Assembly: GCA_963716445.1 (NCBI GenBank)
Contig: OY970313.1
Span: 992,001 to 1,056,000 of the forward strand
Source of the DNA: JAAYBF01 sp963716445
GTDB lineage: Bacteria > Actinomycetota > Thermoleophilia > Solirubrobacterales > Thermoleophilaceae
DNA length: 64,000 bases
Reading direction: 5' to 3'
Positions 27,677 through 38,152 of this stretch are shown here, in pieces. Positions within the stretch are counted from its first letter, which is position 1. Each line of letters begins with the position of its first letter. Made by a program: the position numbers and the translations under genes. The notes under the pieces are model-generated. The model made no database searches. It saw only the letters and a program-made list of their open reading frames with translations, and was not told where the DNA came from.

Positions 27677-27682
27677 TCAGGA

Positions 27683-30460
<2,778 letters not shown>

Positions 30461-30475
<15 letters not shown>

Positions 30476-30958
30476 TACGCCGCGCAGCAGCCGGGCGTGG
30501 CGAGGCAGCTCGCGCGGCCGCCAGGGCTCGTCCGCGACCTGCGCCTGCGCCCGGTCGAACGAGTCCTCGATCAGCGCGTCGTGCAGCCAGCGGAAGCACA
30601 GCGGCCAGGCGAGCCGCATCCAGCCGGAGGGCCGCCCCTCGAGCGTGTGGCGCAGCAGCGTGCCGCCACCGGGCGCGTCGATCACCTCGTAGCGGTGCTC
30701 GCCGAGGAGCGGGAACGCCGGTGTGAAGGCGAACGCCACCAGCCGTCCGGGCTCGTAACGGGCCACCGCATAGCGGACGGGCCCATGCCCTCCGTCCGAG
30801 CCCGGCTCGAGGCCGCGGTCGAGTCGCATCCGCGGCCAGCGCCGGTGGGGCCAAAGCCGGTCATCCCGGGAGGAGAGCGAGTCGACGAGCGCCCCAACCG
30901 CCACTGAAGGCGCCTCGAGCCGTCGCTCATGCACGTTGTGAATCTGCCTTCCCGCCAT
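30461..30958 (-). CDS. SRPBCC (START/Bet v1-like) family protein
   Basis: A 165-aa single-domain protein. It opens with IHNVHERRLEAPSVAVGALVDSL, a typical SRPBCC first strand and helix, and contains the YEVIDAPGGGTLLRHTLEG strand pair followed by a long C-terminal helix (DALIEDSFDRAQAQV). These proteins bind hydrophobic ligands or act as cyclases; no specific role can be given. AAGGGA precedes the ATG at 30958. Its 3' end overlaps acnA by 15 nt in convergent orientation. Confidence 0.75.
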
Positions 30959-31039
30959 CTCGAGTCCCTTCCAACGTCGTCAACCGCGCAGCCGTCACGC
31001 CGGCCCGACCACCGACTGCGTTGCGGGCGTTTCCTTTAT

Positions 31040-31065
31040 GGAATATTTCTCTAGAATAATATTCC
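31040..31065. promoter_or_regulatory. AT-rich palindrome, candidate TetR operator and promoter
   Basis: GGAATATT (31040-31047) and AATATTCC (31058-31065) form perfect 8-bp arms around a 10-nt spacer containing TCTAGA. The spacer also contains TAGAAT (31052-31057), a good -10 hexamer. The site lies in an AT-rich patch just upstream of the TetR-family gene, so autoregulation by that protein is the simplest reading. Confidence 0.55.
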
Positions 31066-31088
31066 AGACGGAAGAGGGGGCTGTCTGT

Positions 31089-31730
31089 ATGGAGGAGGGA
31101 CTTAGGGCTACGTGTGTGGGGACTGAGATGACGGGACAGCGGACGGGATATGCGCCGCCGCCGCGGCAGGTGGACAAGGTTCTCGAGGCGGCGTTGAGGC
31201 TGTTCGACGACTTTGGCTACAGCGCGGCCACGATCGAGGACATCCGGCTGCAGTCGGATGTCAGCATCGGCTCGATCTACCACCACTTCGGCAGCAAGGA
31301 GGGAATCGCCGGGGCGCTCTACTCGGAGTCGTTGCGCAGCTTCCAGCAGGGCTTGCTCGGCGCGCTGCGAGCGACCCGGGACGCCGAGACGGGGGTGAGG
31401 TCGGCGGTCGGGCACCACTTGAGCTGGGTCGATGCCAACCCGGCGCGGGCGCGGTTTCTCCTGCGGCGGCGCGAGACCGAGGTCGTGCGACTCAACAAGC
31501 CGCGGGTCCGCGGTCTCAACCGCCTGCTGTTCGCCGAGATCGAGCAGTGGCACCGGCCGCTCGCGGAGTCGGGCGATCTCCGCGACATGCCGCTGCCGCT
31601 GCTCCTGGCGATCTGGTTCGGACCGGCGCAGGAGTATGCGCGCCAAGCGCTCGAGCGGCCGCAGCCGCCCACCCTGCTCGACGCCGAGCCCGCCCTGGCC
31701 GACGCCGCTTGGGCCGCCCTTCGGCCGTAG
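31089..31730 (+). CDS. TetR/AcrR family transcriptional regulator
   Basis: A 213-aa repressor-type regulator. The HTH is clear: VDKVLEAALRLFDDFGYSAAT then IRLQSDVSIGSIYHHFGSKEGIAGALY. A ligand-binding helical domain follows. I chose the ATG at 31089, preceded by AGGGGG at 8-nt spacing. An in-frame ATG at 31038 lies inside the candidate operator, and one at 31128 is also possible. A lipid or acyl-CoA-related role fits the convergent acyl-CoA dehydrogenase downstream but is only inference. Confidence 0.85.
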   Translation: MEEGLRATCVGTEMTGQRTGYAPPPRQVDKVLEAALRLFDDFGYSAATIEDIRLQSDVSIGSIYHHFGSKEGIAGALYSESLRSFQQGLLGALRATRDAETGVRSAVGHHLSWVDANPARARFLLRRRETEVVRLNKPRVRGLNRLLFAEIEQWHRPLAESGDLRDMPLPLLLAIWFGPAQEYARQALERPQPPTLLDAEPALADAAWAALRP

Positions 31731-31733
31731 CCC

Positions 31734-31817
31734 GCTCCTCGCCGGAACGGGCTCCTCGCCGGAACGGGCTCCTCGCCGGAACGGGCTCCTCGCCCGAACG
31801 GCTGGTCGCCGGAGCGG
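31734..31817. repeat. 17-bp tandem repeat, about five copies
   Basis: Unit GCTCCTCGCCGGAACGG starts at 31734, 31751, 31768 and 31785 (the last with one mismatch), followed by a degenerate fifth copy ending near 31817. It fills the gap between the convergent TetR and acyl-CoA dehydrogenase genes and is outside coding sequence. Confidence 0.85.
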
Positions 31818-31818
31818 C

Positions 31819-32976
31819 TCAGGTCATCGCGTTGACGCCCGTCGTCAGGCGCCCGATGATCAGCTTCTGGATCTGAGACGTGCCCTCGTAGAGCGTCGTC
31901 ACGCGTGCGTCGCGCAGATAGCGCTCGACCGGATGGTCGTCCACGTAGCCGGAGCCGCCATGGACCTGGATCGCCGTGTTCGCGCTGCGGATCGCCGCCT
32001 CGGTCGAGAACAGCTTCGCGACCGACGTCTCGAGCGTGTTCGGCTGGCCGGTGTCCTTGAGCCAGGCGGCCTTCCAGACCAGCCCGCGGGCCGCGTGGGT
32101 GTCGACGACCATGTCGGCGATCATCGCCTGCACGAGCTGGAAGGCGGCGATCGGGCGTCCGAACTGCTCGCGCTCCTTGGCGTAGGCGATCGAGGCGTCG
32201 ACGCAGCCCTGGCAGATCCCCACGCATCCCGCCGAGACGCTGAAGCGGCCGGAGTCGAGCGCGCTCATCGCGACCTTGAAGCCGTCGCCGACCTCGCCGA
32301 GCAGCGCGTCGTCGCCGACCTCGACGCCGTCTAGGACGAGCTCGGCGGTGTCGGAGGCGTGCAGGCCCAGCTTGCCGTGAATCTCCGACGACGAGAAGCC
32401 GGGCGCGTCGGTCGGCACCAGGAACGCGCCGAGCCCGCGGTGGGCGCGCTCGGGGTCCGTCTGGGCGAAGATCAACGCGAACGCGGCGACGCCGCCGAGC
32501 GAGATCCACTGCTTCTGCCCGGTGATCCGCCAGCCGCCGTCGATTCGCTCGGCGCGGGTGCTGAGGTTGGCCGCGTCAGAGCCGGTGTCCGGCTCGGTGA
32601 GGCCGAAGCAGCCGAGCGCCTCGCCGGAGCAGATTCCGGGAATGAAGCCCTGCTTCTGCTCCTCGGTGCCCCACTTCGCGATCGCCGAGCCGACGAGCGA
32701 GGTGTTGACCGAGACGACCGTGCGGGCGGAGGAGTCGGCGCGCCCGATCTCCTCGACGATCAGCCCGTAGGTCCGGTAGTCGATGCCGCGACCGCCGTAC
32801 TGCTCGGGCAGGATCGCCCCGATGAAGCCGATCGCCGCCATCTTCTCGACCAGCTCGGTGTCGAAGCGGCCGCTGCGGTCGTTGTCGCGCGCCCGCGGCA
32901 CGATCTCCTTGTCCGCGAACTCGCGGGCGGTGTCGCGGATCAGCCGTTGCTCGTCGGTCAGCTCGAAGTCGATCAC
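31819..32976 (-). CDS. Acyl-CoA dehydrogenase
   Basis: FAD-dependent alpha,beta-dehydrogenation of acyl-CoA esters. I start at the GTG at 32976, giving 385 aa beginning VIDFELTDEQRLIRD, the standard N-terminus and length. The signature CFGLTEPDTGSDAANLSTRAE is at residues about 120-140 and the second signature QLVQAMIADM follows. The C-terminal catalytic Glu segment is DARVTTLYEGTSQIQKLIIGR, with E in YEGT as in short-chain dehydrogenases. The promoter is shared with the divergent small membrane protein. Confidence 0.93.
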   Translation of the reverse strand: MIDFELTDEQRLIRDTAREFADKEIVPRARDNDRSGRFDTELVEKMAAIGFIGAILPEQYGGRGIDYRTYGLIVEEIGRADSSARTVVSVNTSLVGSAIAKWGTEEQKQGFIPGICSGEALGCFGLTEPDTGSDAANLSTRAERIDGGWRITGQKQWISLGGVAAFALIFAQTDPERAHRGLGAFLVPTDAPGFSSSEIHGKLGLHASDTAELVLDGVEVGDDALLGEVGDGFKVAMSALDSGRFSVSAGCVGICQGCVDASIAYAKEREQFGRPIAAFQLVQAMIADMVVDTHAARGLVWKAAWLKDTGQPNTLETSVAKLFSTEAAIRSANTAIQVHGGSGYVDDHPVERYLRDARVTTLYEGTSQIQKLIIGRLTTGVNAMT

Positions 32977-32983
32977 GGCGGGC

Positions 32984-32993
32984 AGTCTAGACT
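32984..32993. promoter_or_regulatory. Palindromic -10 shared by two divergent leaderless genes
   Basis: AGTCTAGACT is a perfect 10-bp palindrome, so each strand reads TAGACT. On the plus strand TAGACT ends 6 nt before the ATG at 33000. On the minus strand it ends 7 nt before the GTG at 32976. One overlapping -10 element thus serves both genes and neither would have a leader. Confidence 0.5.
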
Positions 32994-32999
32994 CGGCCG

Positions 33000-33296
33000 A
33001 TGGACGGCTTCGCATGGCTGACAGTCGGCAGCCTGATCGTCGTGGTGCTGATCTTCCTGGCGATCGGCAAGTGGTATCCGGGCTCCGGCGCCGAGCAGGT
33101 GGACTGGAAGCCGACGCGGTCGATCGAGACGGAGATCGAGCTCGAGCTCGACGACGTCGACCAGATGCTCGAGGCCAACAACGCGCGCCGGCGCGCCTCG
33201 GGGCGCGCGGAGATCAGCGAGGACGGCCTGCGTGCGGAGGTCGCCGCCGAGGAGCGGCGCCTGCGCGAGCGCTCCGAACGCCCCGACGCGGGTTAG
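33000..33296 (+). CDS. Small single-pass membrane protein with charged tail
   Basis: A 98-aa protein of unknown function. One N-terminal transmembrane helix (residues about 5-23, TVGSLIVVVLIFLAIGKWY) is followed by an acidic then basic, helix-prone cytoplasmic tail (IETEIELELDDVDQMLEANNARRR). It is divergent from the acyl-CoA dehydrogenase and overlaps the convergent GCS2 gene by 83 nt at the 3' end. I recognise no named family. Confidence 0.7.
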   Translation: MDGFAWLTVGSLIVVVLIFLAIGKWYPGSGAEQVDWKPTRSIETEIELELDDVDQMLEANNARRRASGRAEISEDGLRAEVAAEERRLRERSERPDAG

Positions 33297-34467
33297 ACGC
33301 AAGCGCGGCCGGCGCGGCCGGATCGCGCCCATCCGGCCGGCAGTCGACGAGGAAGCGGTCGGCGAGCGCCTCGACGAGGCCGGGCAGCCGTCCCTCGCCA
33401 CGCGCCAGCCTGAGCTGCCTGCGAGCGCCGGTCTCCTCGGCCATCGCCCGCACCGGCGCGAGCTCGGCCTCGCAGCCGAGCGCACGGGCATGGGGAGCGC
33501 AGGCTGCGAGCAGGTCGTCGAGCTGCTCGCGCACCGCCACTCGCCGCTCCCGCGCCGGGTCGATCAGGCGCGCGTCCATGCCGTCTCGGGCGGCGATGAA
33601 GCGGTTCTCCTCGAGCGCCTCCTGCGCGCAGACGAGGGCGCGCGCCACGTAGCCCTCCTCGACCTCGAGCCGCGCGATGCACTGCACCAGCGCCGCCAGC
33701 GCGGCCGCCTCGGTGACGGTCGTCTGCGCGTCGAGGATCCGCACCTCGACCGTCCCGAAGCGCGGCTGGGGGCGGACGTCCCACCAGAGGAAGGTGGGGT
33801 CGGGGAACGCGTCGCAGCGGACCAGCAGGTCGACCGCTCGGACCCAGTCCTCGTAGTCGGCGAACGCGCGCGGGATCCCGACGCGCGGAAACGCCTGGAA
33901 CAGCGGCGTGCGCGTCGAGGCGAGACCGGTGTCGCGCCCCTGCCAGAACGGCGAGTTGACCGACAGTGCGAGCAGCAGCGGCAGGTGGGCGCGCAGCCGG
34001 TTGAAGAGCTCGATGCCCTCGCCGGGCCCCGCGACGCCGACGTGCACGTGCAGGCCGAACGTCGGCTCGCGGCGCGCCAGCTCGCGCATCGAGCCGTAGA
34101 CGGCCTCGTAGCGCGGGCCGCCCGACACGACCGTCTCGTGCCAGACCGTCGAGGGATGCGTGCCGGCGCTGGCCGCGCGCAGCCCGAGCGGCGCGAGCTC
34201 GCGGTCGAGGCTGGCGCGCAGCGCGCGCAGCTCGGCGAGGATGCCGCTCGCGCTCGAATGGATTCCGCTGCTCAGCTCGATCGCCGAGGTGTGGGTCTCG
34301 CGCGTGACGTGCCTGGCGAGGTTCGGCGGCAGCCTTGGCAGCACGCGATCGATCTGCTGCGCCAGCGACCAGTCCTGCGGGTTGAGCAGCATCACCTCCT
34401 CCTCGACGCCGAGCGTGTACTCGTGGCCCTGCTTCCAGGTCGCCCAGGCGGGGAGGGCGGCGCTCAT
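33214..34467 (-). CDS. Carboxylate-amine ligase of the GCS2 (YbdK) family
   Basis: A 417-aa glutamate-cysteine-ligase-type enzyme. It opens YTLGVEEEVMLLNP, the family's ATP/metal-binding motif, and contains THTSAIELSSGIH, FGLHVHVGVAGP and TVEVRILDAQTT. Such proteins form gamma-glutamyl or related amide bonds with ATP. Its start overlaps the amidotransferase gene stop by four bases (ATGA), and together with the ATP-grasp gene upstream it forms a compact three-gene unit likely to build and edit a small peptide or amide. The last 40 residues are basic and poorly conserved. Confidence 0.87.
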   Translation of the reverse strand: MSAALPAWATWKQGHEYTLGVEEEVMLLNPQDWSLAQQIDRVLPRLPPNLARHVTRETHTSAIELSSGIHSSASGILAELRALRASLDRELAPLGLRAASAGTHPSTVWHETVVSGGPRYEAVYGSMRELARREPTFGLHVHVGVAGPGEGIELFNRLRAHLPLLLALSVNSPFWQGRDTGLASTRTPLFQAFPRVGIPRAFADYEDWVRAVDLLVRCDAFPDPTFLWWDVRPQPRFGTVEVRILDAQTTVTEAAALAALVQCIARLEVEEGYVARALVCAQEALEENRFIAARDGMDARLIDPARERRVAVREQLDDLLAACAPHARALGCEAELAPVRAMAEETGARRQLRLARGEGRLPGLVEALADRFLVDCRPDGRDPAAPAALASNPRRGVRSARAGAAPRRRPPHAGRPR

Positions 34468-35255
34468 GCGGCCCGCGCCCCTGTCTCATGGGCCTCGAAG
34501 CGCGTCCCCGCCTCGACCAGGCCGCGGAAGAGGCGGGCGTGCTCGCGCCGTCCGACCATGCTCTCGGCGTGCCACTGGACCCCGACGACGAAGTCGCGCG
34601 CCGGCGCCTCGATCCCCTCGATCACGCCGTCGGGCGACCACGCCACCGCCCGCAGGCCATGGCCGAGCCGGTGGACGGCCTGGTGGTGGAAGGAGTTGAC
34701 GGCGGCTTCGCGGCGGCCCATCAGCCGTGCGAGGCGGCTGCCGGCGGCGATCGTCACGCCGTGCGCGATCAGGTTGCCGGCCATCGGCTGGCGGTGCTCG
34801 ATCGTCACGCCGGGCCGGTCGGGCAGGTGCTGGTGCAGCGAGCCGCCGCGCGCGACGTTGAGCGCCTGGGTGCCGCGGCAGATCGCGAGGATCGGCAGCC
34901 CGCGGTCGTCGGCGCGGCGGGCCAGCTCGAGCTCGAAGCGGTCGAGGTCCGGCTCGATCGGCCCGAGCTGCGGGTGCGGCCGCTCCTCGTACGTCTCGGG
35001 ATCGAGATCGGGCCCTCCCGAGAGGCAGACCGCGCTCAGGCGGCCGAGCAGCGGCTCGATCGCCTCCAGCTCGAGCGGCGGCATCACCACGGGCAGGCCC
35101 CCCGCCGCCTCGATCGCTCGCAGGTAGGTCAGCCCGAGCGTCATCTCGCGGCGCGGCGGATCCGACTGCGGCGTCGGCTCGATGCTCTCGGCGAACCGGA
35201 CCTCCGACGTCGTGACGCCGATCAGCGGGCGGTTCGCGCTCAGGCCAGCAGCCAC
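34464..35255 (-). CDS. Class I glutamine amidotransferase-like hydrolase (peptidase C26, PuuD-like)
   Basis: A 263-aa gamma-glutamyl hydrolase/amidotransferase-fold protein. The start is GTG at 35255, which gives RPLIGVTTSEVRF at the N-terminus; it overlaps the ATP-grasp gene by 16 nt and is preceded by GGAGGAGG inside that gene. The nucleophile elbow is ILAICRGTQALNVARGG (Cys near residue 127) and the His/Glu pair is in VVGVQWHAESM. It probably cleaves a gamma-glutamyl bond or supplies ammonia to the neighbouring ligases. Confidence 0.87.
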   Translation of the reverse strand: MAAGLSANRPLIGVTTSEVRFAESIEPTPQSDPPRREMTLGLTYLRAIEAAGGLPVVMPPLELEAIEPLLGRLSAVCLSGGPDLDPETYEERPHPQLGPIEPDLDRFELELARRADDRGLPILAICRGTQALNVARGGSLHQHLPDRPGVTIEHRQPMAGNLIAHGVTIAAGSRLARLMGRREAAVNSFHHQAVHRLGHGLRAVAWSPDGVIEGIEAPARDFVVGVQWHAESMVGRREHARLFRGLVEAGTRFEAHETGARAA

Positions 35256-36598
35256 GTGTCCTTGCCTCCTCCGTTCTGCGAGCTGTTGACGACCAGCGAG
35301 CCGCGATCGAACGCCACCCGGGTGAGCGCGACGGGAGCGGTGACGGCCGACCGGCCGTGGCCGACGACGAACGGACGCAGGTCGACGTGGCGCGGCTCCA
35401 GCCTGCCGTCGCAGACCGTCGGGTGGGTCGAGATCTGGACGACCTCCTGGGCGACGTAGCGGTCCGGGTGCGCGGCCACGCGGCGGCGCGCCTCGCTGCG
35501 GTCGGCGGCGGTCGCGTGCGGGCAGACGACGACCCCGTCGCCGCCCTGGCCCCCGCGTGGCTTGACCACCAGCTCGTCGAGACGCGGCAGGACGTCCTCC
35601 AGGACCCGCTCGTCGCAGAGGTCGTAGGTCCGCACCGACTCGATCAGCGGCTCCTCGCCGAGATAGAAGCGGACGATGTCTTCGACGTAGGCGTGCGTGA
35701 GCTTGTCGTCGGCGACTCCGGCCCCGAGCGGGTTGACGACCGTGACGGTCCCGGCGCGCAGCGGGCCGAGCAGAAGCTCCGCGAGCCAAGTCGGCTGGCC
35801 GCCCGAATCGCGCAGGCGGTCCTCGTCGGTGCGCCGGTAGACGACGTCGACCGCCTCGGCGTCGCGACCGTCGATCCGGGCCCAGAGGCGCTCGTCGCGC
35901 GTCAGCAGGTCGTCCGGCACGACGATCGGGATCCCCAGCCGCGCCGCGAGCTCGCGGTGCTCGTACCAGGCGCTGTTCGCCGGCCCGTCGGAGAGCAGAA
36001 CGACGTTGGGCGCGTCGATCCCGGCTGGGGCGGATCTCCGCAGCGCGTCCGCCAGCAGCTCGAAGACGCCCGCCGGGTCTACGCGGTTGGCGGGAGGATC
36101 GGCGGGGAGGTGGGCGTCGACCGCCTCGCGCGCGGCGATCGCATAGACGATTCCCGACGGCGTTCGGAGGTTGTCCTCGAGCACGCGCAGCCGTCCGTCG
36201 CGGCCGCGGACGAGGTCGAGGCCGGCGACCCAGCCGGCGCCGAGCGCCGGCACGCCGGCGAGGTCCGGCTCGAAGTACTCGGCGGTGTCGATCACCCGCG
36301 CCGGAACGACCCCCGAGGCGACGACCGTCCGCTCGCCGTAGACGTCGGCGACGAACGCCGTCAGCGCCAGAGCACGCTGCGCGAGTCCTCGCCGCAGCAG
36401 GCTCCACTCGGCTGGCTCGACGACGCGCGGGATCGGGTCGACGACGAACGGCGAGGCGTCAGCTCCGCCGCCGAACGTGACTCCGCGCTCGGCGAGCGTC
36501 GCTCGCACGGAGGCGGCGGTGGCGTCGAGGTCCGACGGCGCGAGCGCTTGCATGCTGTCCGAGACGGTTCCCCGAGCTGGGCGCGGGGAAACGGTCAT
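35240..36598 (-). CDS. Circularly permuted ATP-grasp family protein
   Basis: A 452-aa protein of the CP_ATPgrasp (former DUF404/DUF407) type. Diagnostic stretches are GLDLVRGRDGRLRVLEDNLRTPSGIVYAI, VVYRRTDEDRL, VNPLGAGVADDKLTHAYVEDIVRFYLGEEP and ELVVKPRGGQGGDGV (the permuted ATP-binding lysine/glycine strand), followed by HVDLRPFVV and SSQNGGGKDTW. ATP-grasp enzymes make acyl-phosphate-activated amide bonds. This is the first gene of the three-gene unit with an amidotransferase and a GCS2 ligase, an association reported for predicted peptide-synthesis systems. Confidence 0.87.
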   Translation of the reverse strand: MTVSPRPARGTVSDSMQALAPSDLDATAASVRATLAERGVTFGGGADASPFVVDPIPRVVEPAEWSLLRRGLAQRALALTAFVADVYGERTVVASGVVPARVIDTAEYFEPDLAGVPALGAGWVAGLDLVRGRDGRLRVLEDNLRTPSGIVYAIAAREAVDAHLPADPPANRVDPAGVFELLADALRRSAPAGIDAPNVVLLSDGPANSAWYEHRELAARLGIPIVVPDDLLTRDERLWARIDGRDAEAVDVVYRRTDEDRLRDSGGQPTWLAELLLGPLRAGTVTVVNPLGAGVADDKLTHAYVEDIVRFYLGEEPLIESVRTYDLCDERVLEDVLPRLDELVVKPRGGQGGDGVVVCPHATAADRSEARRRVAAHPDRYVAQEVVQISTHPTVCDGRLEPRHVDLRPFVVGHGRSAVTAPVALTRVAFDRGSLVVNSSQNGGGKDTWLLA

Positions 36599-36678
36599 CG
36601 CCGGCCTGGGGGCGAGGTCCGGCGTCGCCGCTGCCGCCGGACGCGAGCCCTGGCGTGGGCCTGCTACATATATTGGAG

Positions 36679-36694
36679 AAACCCGACTGGGTTT
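36679..36694. promoter_or_regulatory. Inverted repeat upstream of the sulfurtransferase, candidate operator
   Basis: AAACCC-GACT-GGGTTT is a perfect 6-bp inverted repeat with a 4-nt spacer, in a locally AT-rich patch 33 nt before the start codon. TTGGAG (36673-36678) lies just upstream and TAGAGA (36694-36699) just downstream, so the repeat would sit between -35 and -10. The regulator is unknown. Confidence 0.4.
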
Positions 36695-36727
36695 AGAGAT
36701 TTTCTACGCGAGCACAAGGAGCGAACC

Positions 36728-37567
36728 ATGGCCGAGTACGCCAAGGACGTCCTGGTTGACACCCAGTGGGTCGAGGACCACCTCGACGACGACTCGATCC
36801 GGATCGTGGAGGTCGACGAGAACCCCGCGCTCTACGCCGAGGCGCACATCCCGGGCGCGATCGGCTTCGACTGGAGGGAGGACCTCCAGGATCAGGTCAA
36901 GCGAGACTTCCTCGGCCCGCGCGAGTTCGGCGAGCTGTTCGGCGGCCGCGGCATCTCCAACGACCACACGATCGTGCTCTACGGCGATCGCAACAACTGG
37001 TTCGCGGCCTACACGTACTGGTACCTGAGGTACTACGGCCACGACCGGGTCAAGCTAGTCAACGGACCGCGCGAGAAGTGGATCTCCGAGGGCCGTCCGA
37101 CGACCGCCGACGTGCCGAGCTACTCGCCGGCCAGCTTCACCGCCCAGCCCGGCGACGAGTCGATCCGCGCCTACCGCGACGAGGTGCTCGCCGCGCTCGA
37201 CCGCGACGTCAGCCTCGTCGACGTCCGCTCGCCGCAGGAGTACTCCGGCGAGCTGATCGCGATGGCCGGCTACGAGCAGGAGGGCGCGCAGCGCGCCGGC
37301 CACATCCCGGGCGCCGCCTCGGTGCCCTGGGCCCAGGCGGTCCAGGAGAACGGCACGTTCAAGTCGGCCGACGACCTGCGCGAGCTCTACGGCGGCAAGG
37401 GCGTCCTCGACGGCGAGACGATCGCCTACTGCCGGATCGGCGAGCGCTCGGCGCACACGTGGTTCGTGCTGCACGAGCTGCTCGGCCAGGACAACGTCAA
37501 GAACTACGACGGCTCCTGGACCGAGTGGGGCAACATGGTCGCGGTGCCCGTGGAGAAGGACGTCTAG
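36728..37567 (+). CDS. sseA: Sulfurtransferase (thiosulfate/3-mercaptopyruvate type, tandem rhodanese)
   Basis: A 279-aa protein with two rhodanese domains. The N-terminal one (about 8-125) is catalytically dead, having GDRNNWF where the loop cysteine would be. The C-terminal one (about 155-275) carries the active-site loop YCRIGERSAHT (Cys near residue 239) after HIPGAASVPW. Such enzymes move sulfane sulfur from thiosulfate or 3-mercaptopyruvate to cyanide or thiols. AAGGAG precedes the ATG at 36728, one of the few strong ribosome binding sites here. Confidence 0.92.
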   Translation: MAEYAKDVLVDTQWVEDHLDDDSIRIVEVDENPALYAEAHIPGAIGFDWREDLQDQVKRDFLGPREFGELFGGRGISNDHTIVLYGDRNNWFAAYTYWYLRYYGHDRVKLVNGPREKWISEGRPTTADVPSYSPASFTAQPGDESIRAYRDEVLAALDRDVSLVDVRSPQEYSGELIAMAGYEQEGAQRAGHIPGAASVPWAQAVQENGTFKSADDLRELYGGKGVLDGETIAYCRIGERSAHTWFVLHELLGQDNVKNYDGSWTEWGNMVAVPVEKDV

Positions 37568-38134
37568 CTAGAGCAGCGGGCCCAGCCGCGCCAGCAGCTG
37601 CTGGACGATCCGTGCGGTGGCGCCCCAGACGAGGTTCCCGTCGACGGTGTACGTCGGGGTCTTGATCGGGACGCCGCGGCGCACGAGCCGCTTCATCTCG
37701 TGGCCGCGCACGAGGTCCGGCAGCGACAGCTCGAGCACCTGGGCGACCTCGGTCTCCTGGGGAACCCAGGTGCGCCCCTCGCCGATCAGGCCGACGAAGG
37801 GGTAGATGCTGTACCCGGTCGCGAAGGTCCCGACCGGGGCCAGCGCGCCGACCAGCTCGACGTCGCCAGGGTCCAGGCCGATCTCCTCGTCGGCCTCGCG
37901 CAGCGCGGTCGTGCGGAGGTCCTCGTCGGGCTCGTCCTGGCGGCCGCCGGGAAACGAGATCTCCCCGGCGTGGCGGCGCATGTCGGCGCGCCGCTCGGTG
38001 AAGACGGCCACCGGCTCGCCATCGCGCTCGAACAGCGGCACGAGCACCGCGGCGTCGACGCGGCCCGGGGCGTCCATCGCCGCCGCCTGCTCGGGGCTGA
38101 GCAGCACCTCGCGAAGCTGGGCGGCCGTCGGCAC
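37568..38134 (-). CDS. Nudix hydrolase, CoA pyrophosphatase-like (NudL)
   Basis: A 188-aa Nudix protein. The Nudix box is intact: GGRQDEPDEDLRTTALREADEEIGL, matching GX5EX7REUXEEXGU. The preceding HAGEISFPGGR is the UPF0035 signature of CoA pyrophosphatases. It would cleave CoA or its derivatives to acyl-phosphopantetheine and ADP. I chose the GTG at 38134 since no ATG is available in frame before the conserved region. Its 3' end abuts the sulfurtransferase stop. Confidence 0.87.
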   Translation of the reverse strand: MPTAAQLREVLLSPEQAAAMDAPGRVDAAVLVPLFERDGEPVAVFTERRADMRRHAGEISFPGGRQDEPDEDLRTTALREADEEIGLDPGDVELVGALAPVGTFATGYSIYPFVGLIGEGRTWVPQETEVAQVLELSLPDLVRGHEMKRLVRRGVPIKTPTYTVDGNLVWGATARIVQQLLARLGPLL

Positions 38135-38140
38135 GCGCCA

Positions 38141-38146
38141 TATGAT
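38141..38146 (+). promoter_or_regulatory. Putative -10 element of the GNAT gene
   Basis: TATGAT ends 6 nt before the ATG at 38153. The same 18-bp gap separates the divergent Nudix gene, so the two genes share a very short regulatory region and the GNAT mRNA is probably leaderless. Confidence 0.5.
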
Positions 38147-38152
38147 CGCGCC

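Noticed and set aside
31734..31817. CRISPR array
   Set aside because: The 17-bp units are contiguous with no spacers and no cas genes are nearby.
35256..36407. Upstream extension of the glutamine-amidotransferase frame
   Set aside because: The extension is Arg/Ala/Gly-rich shadow of the ATP-grasp gene; the conserved protein begins at the GTG at 35255, with a ribosome binding site just before it.
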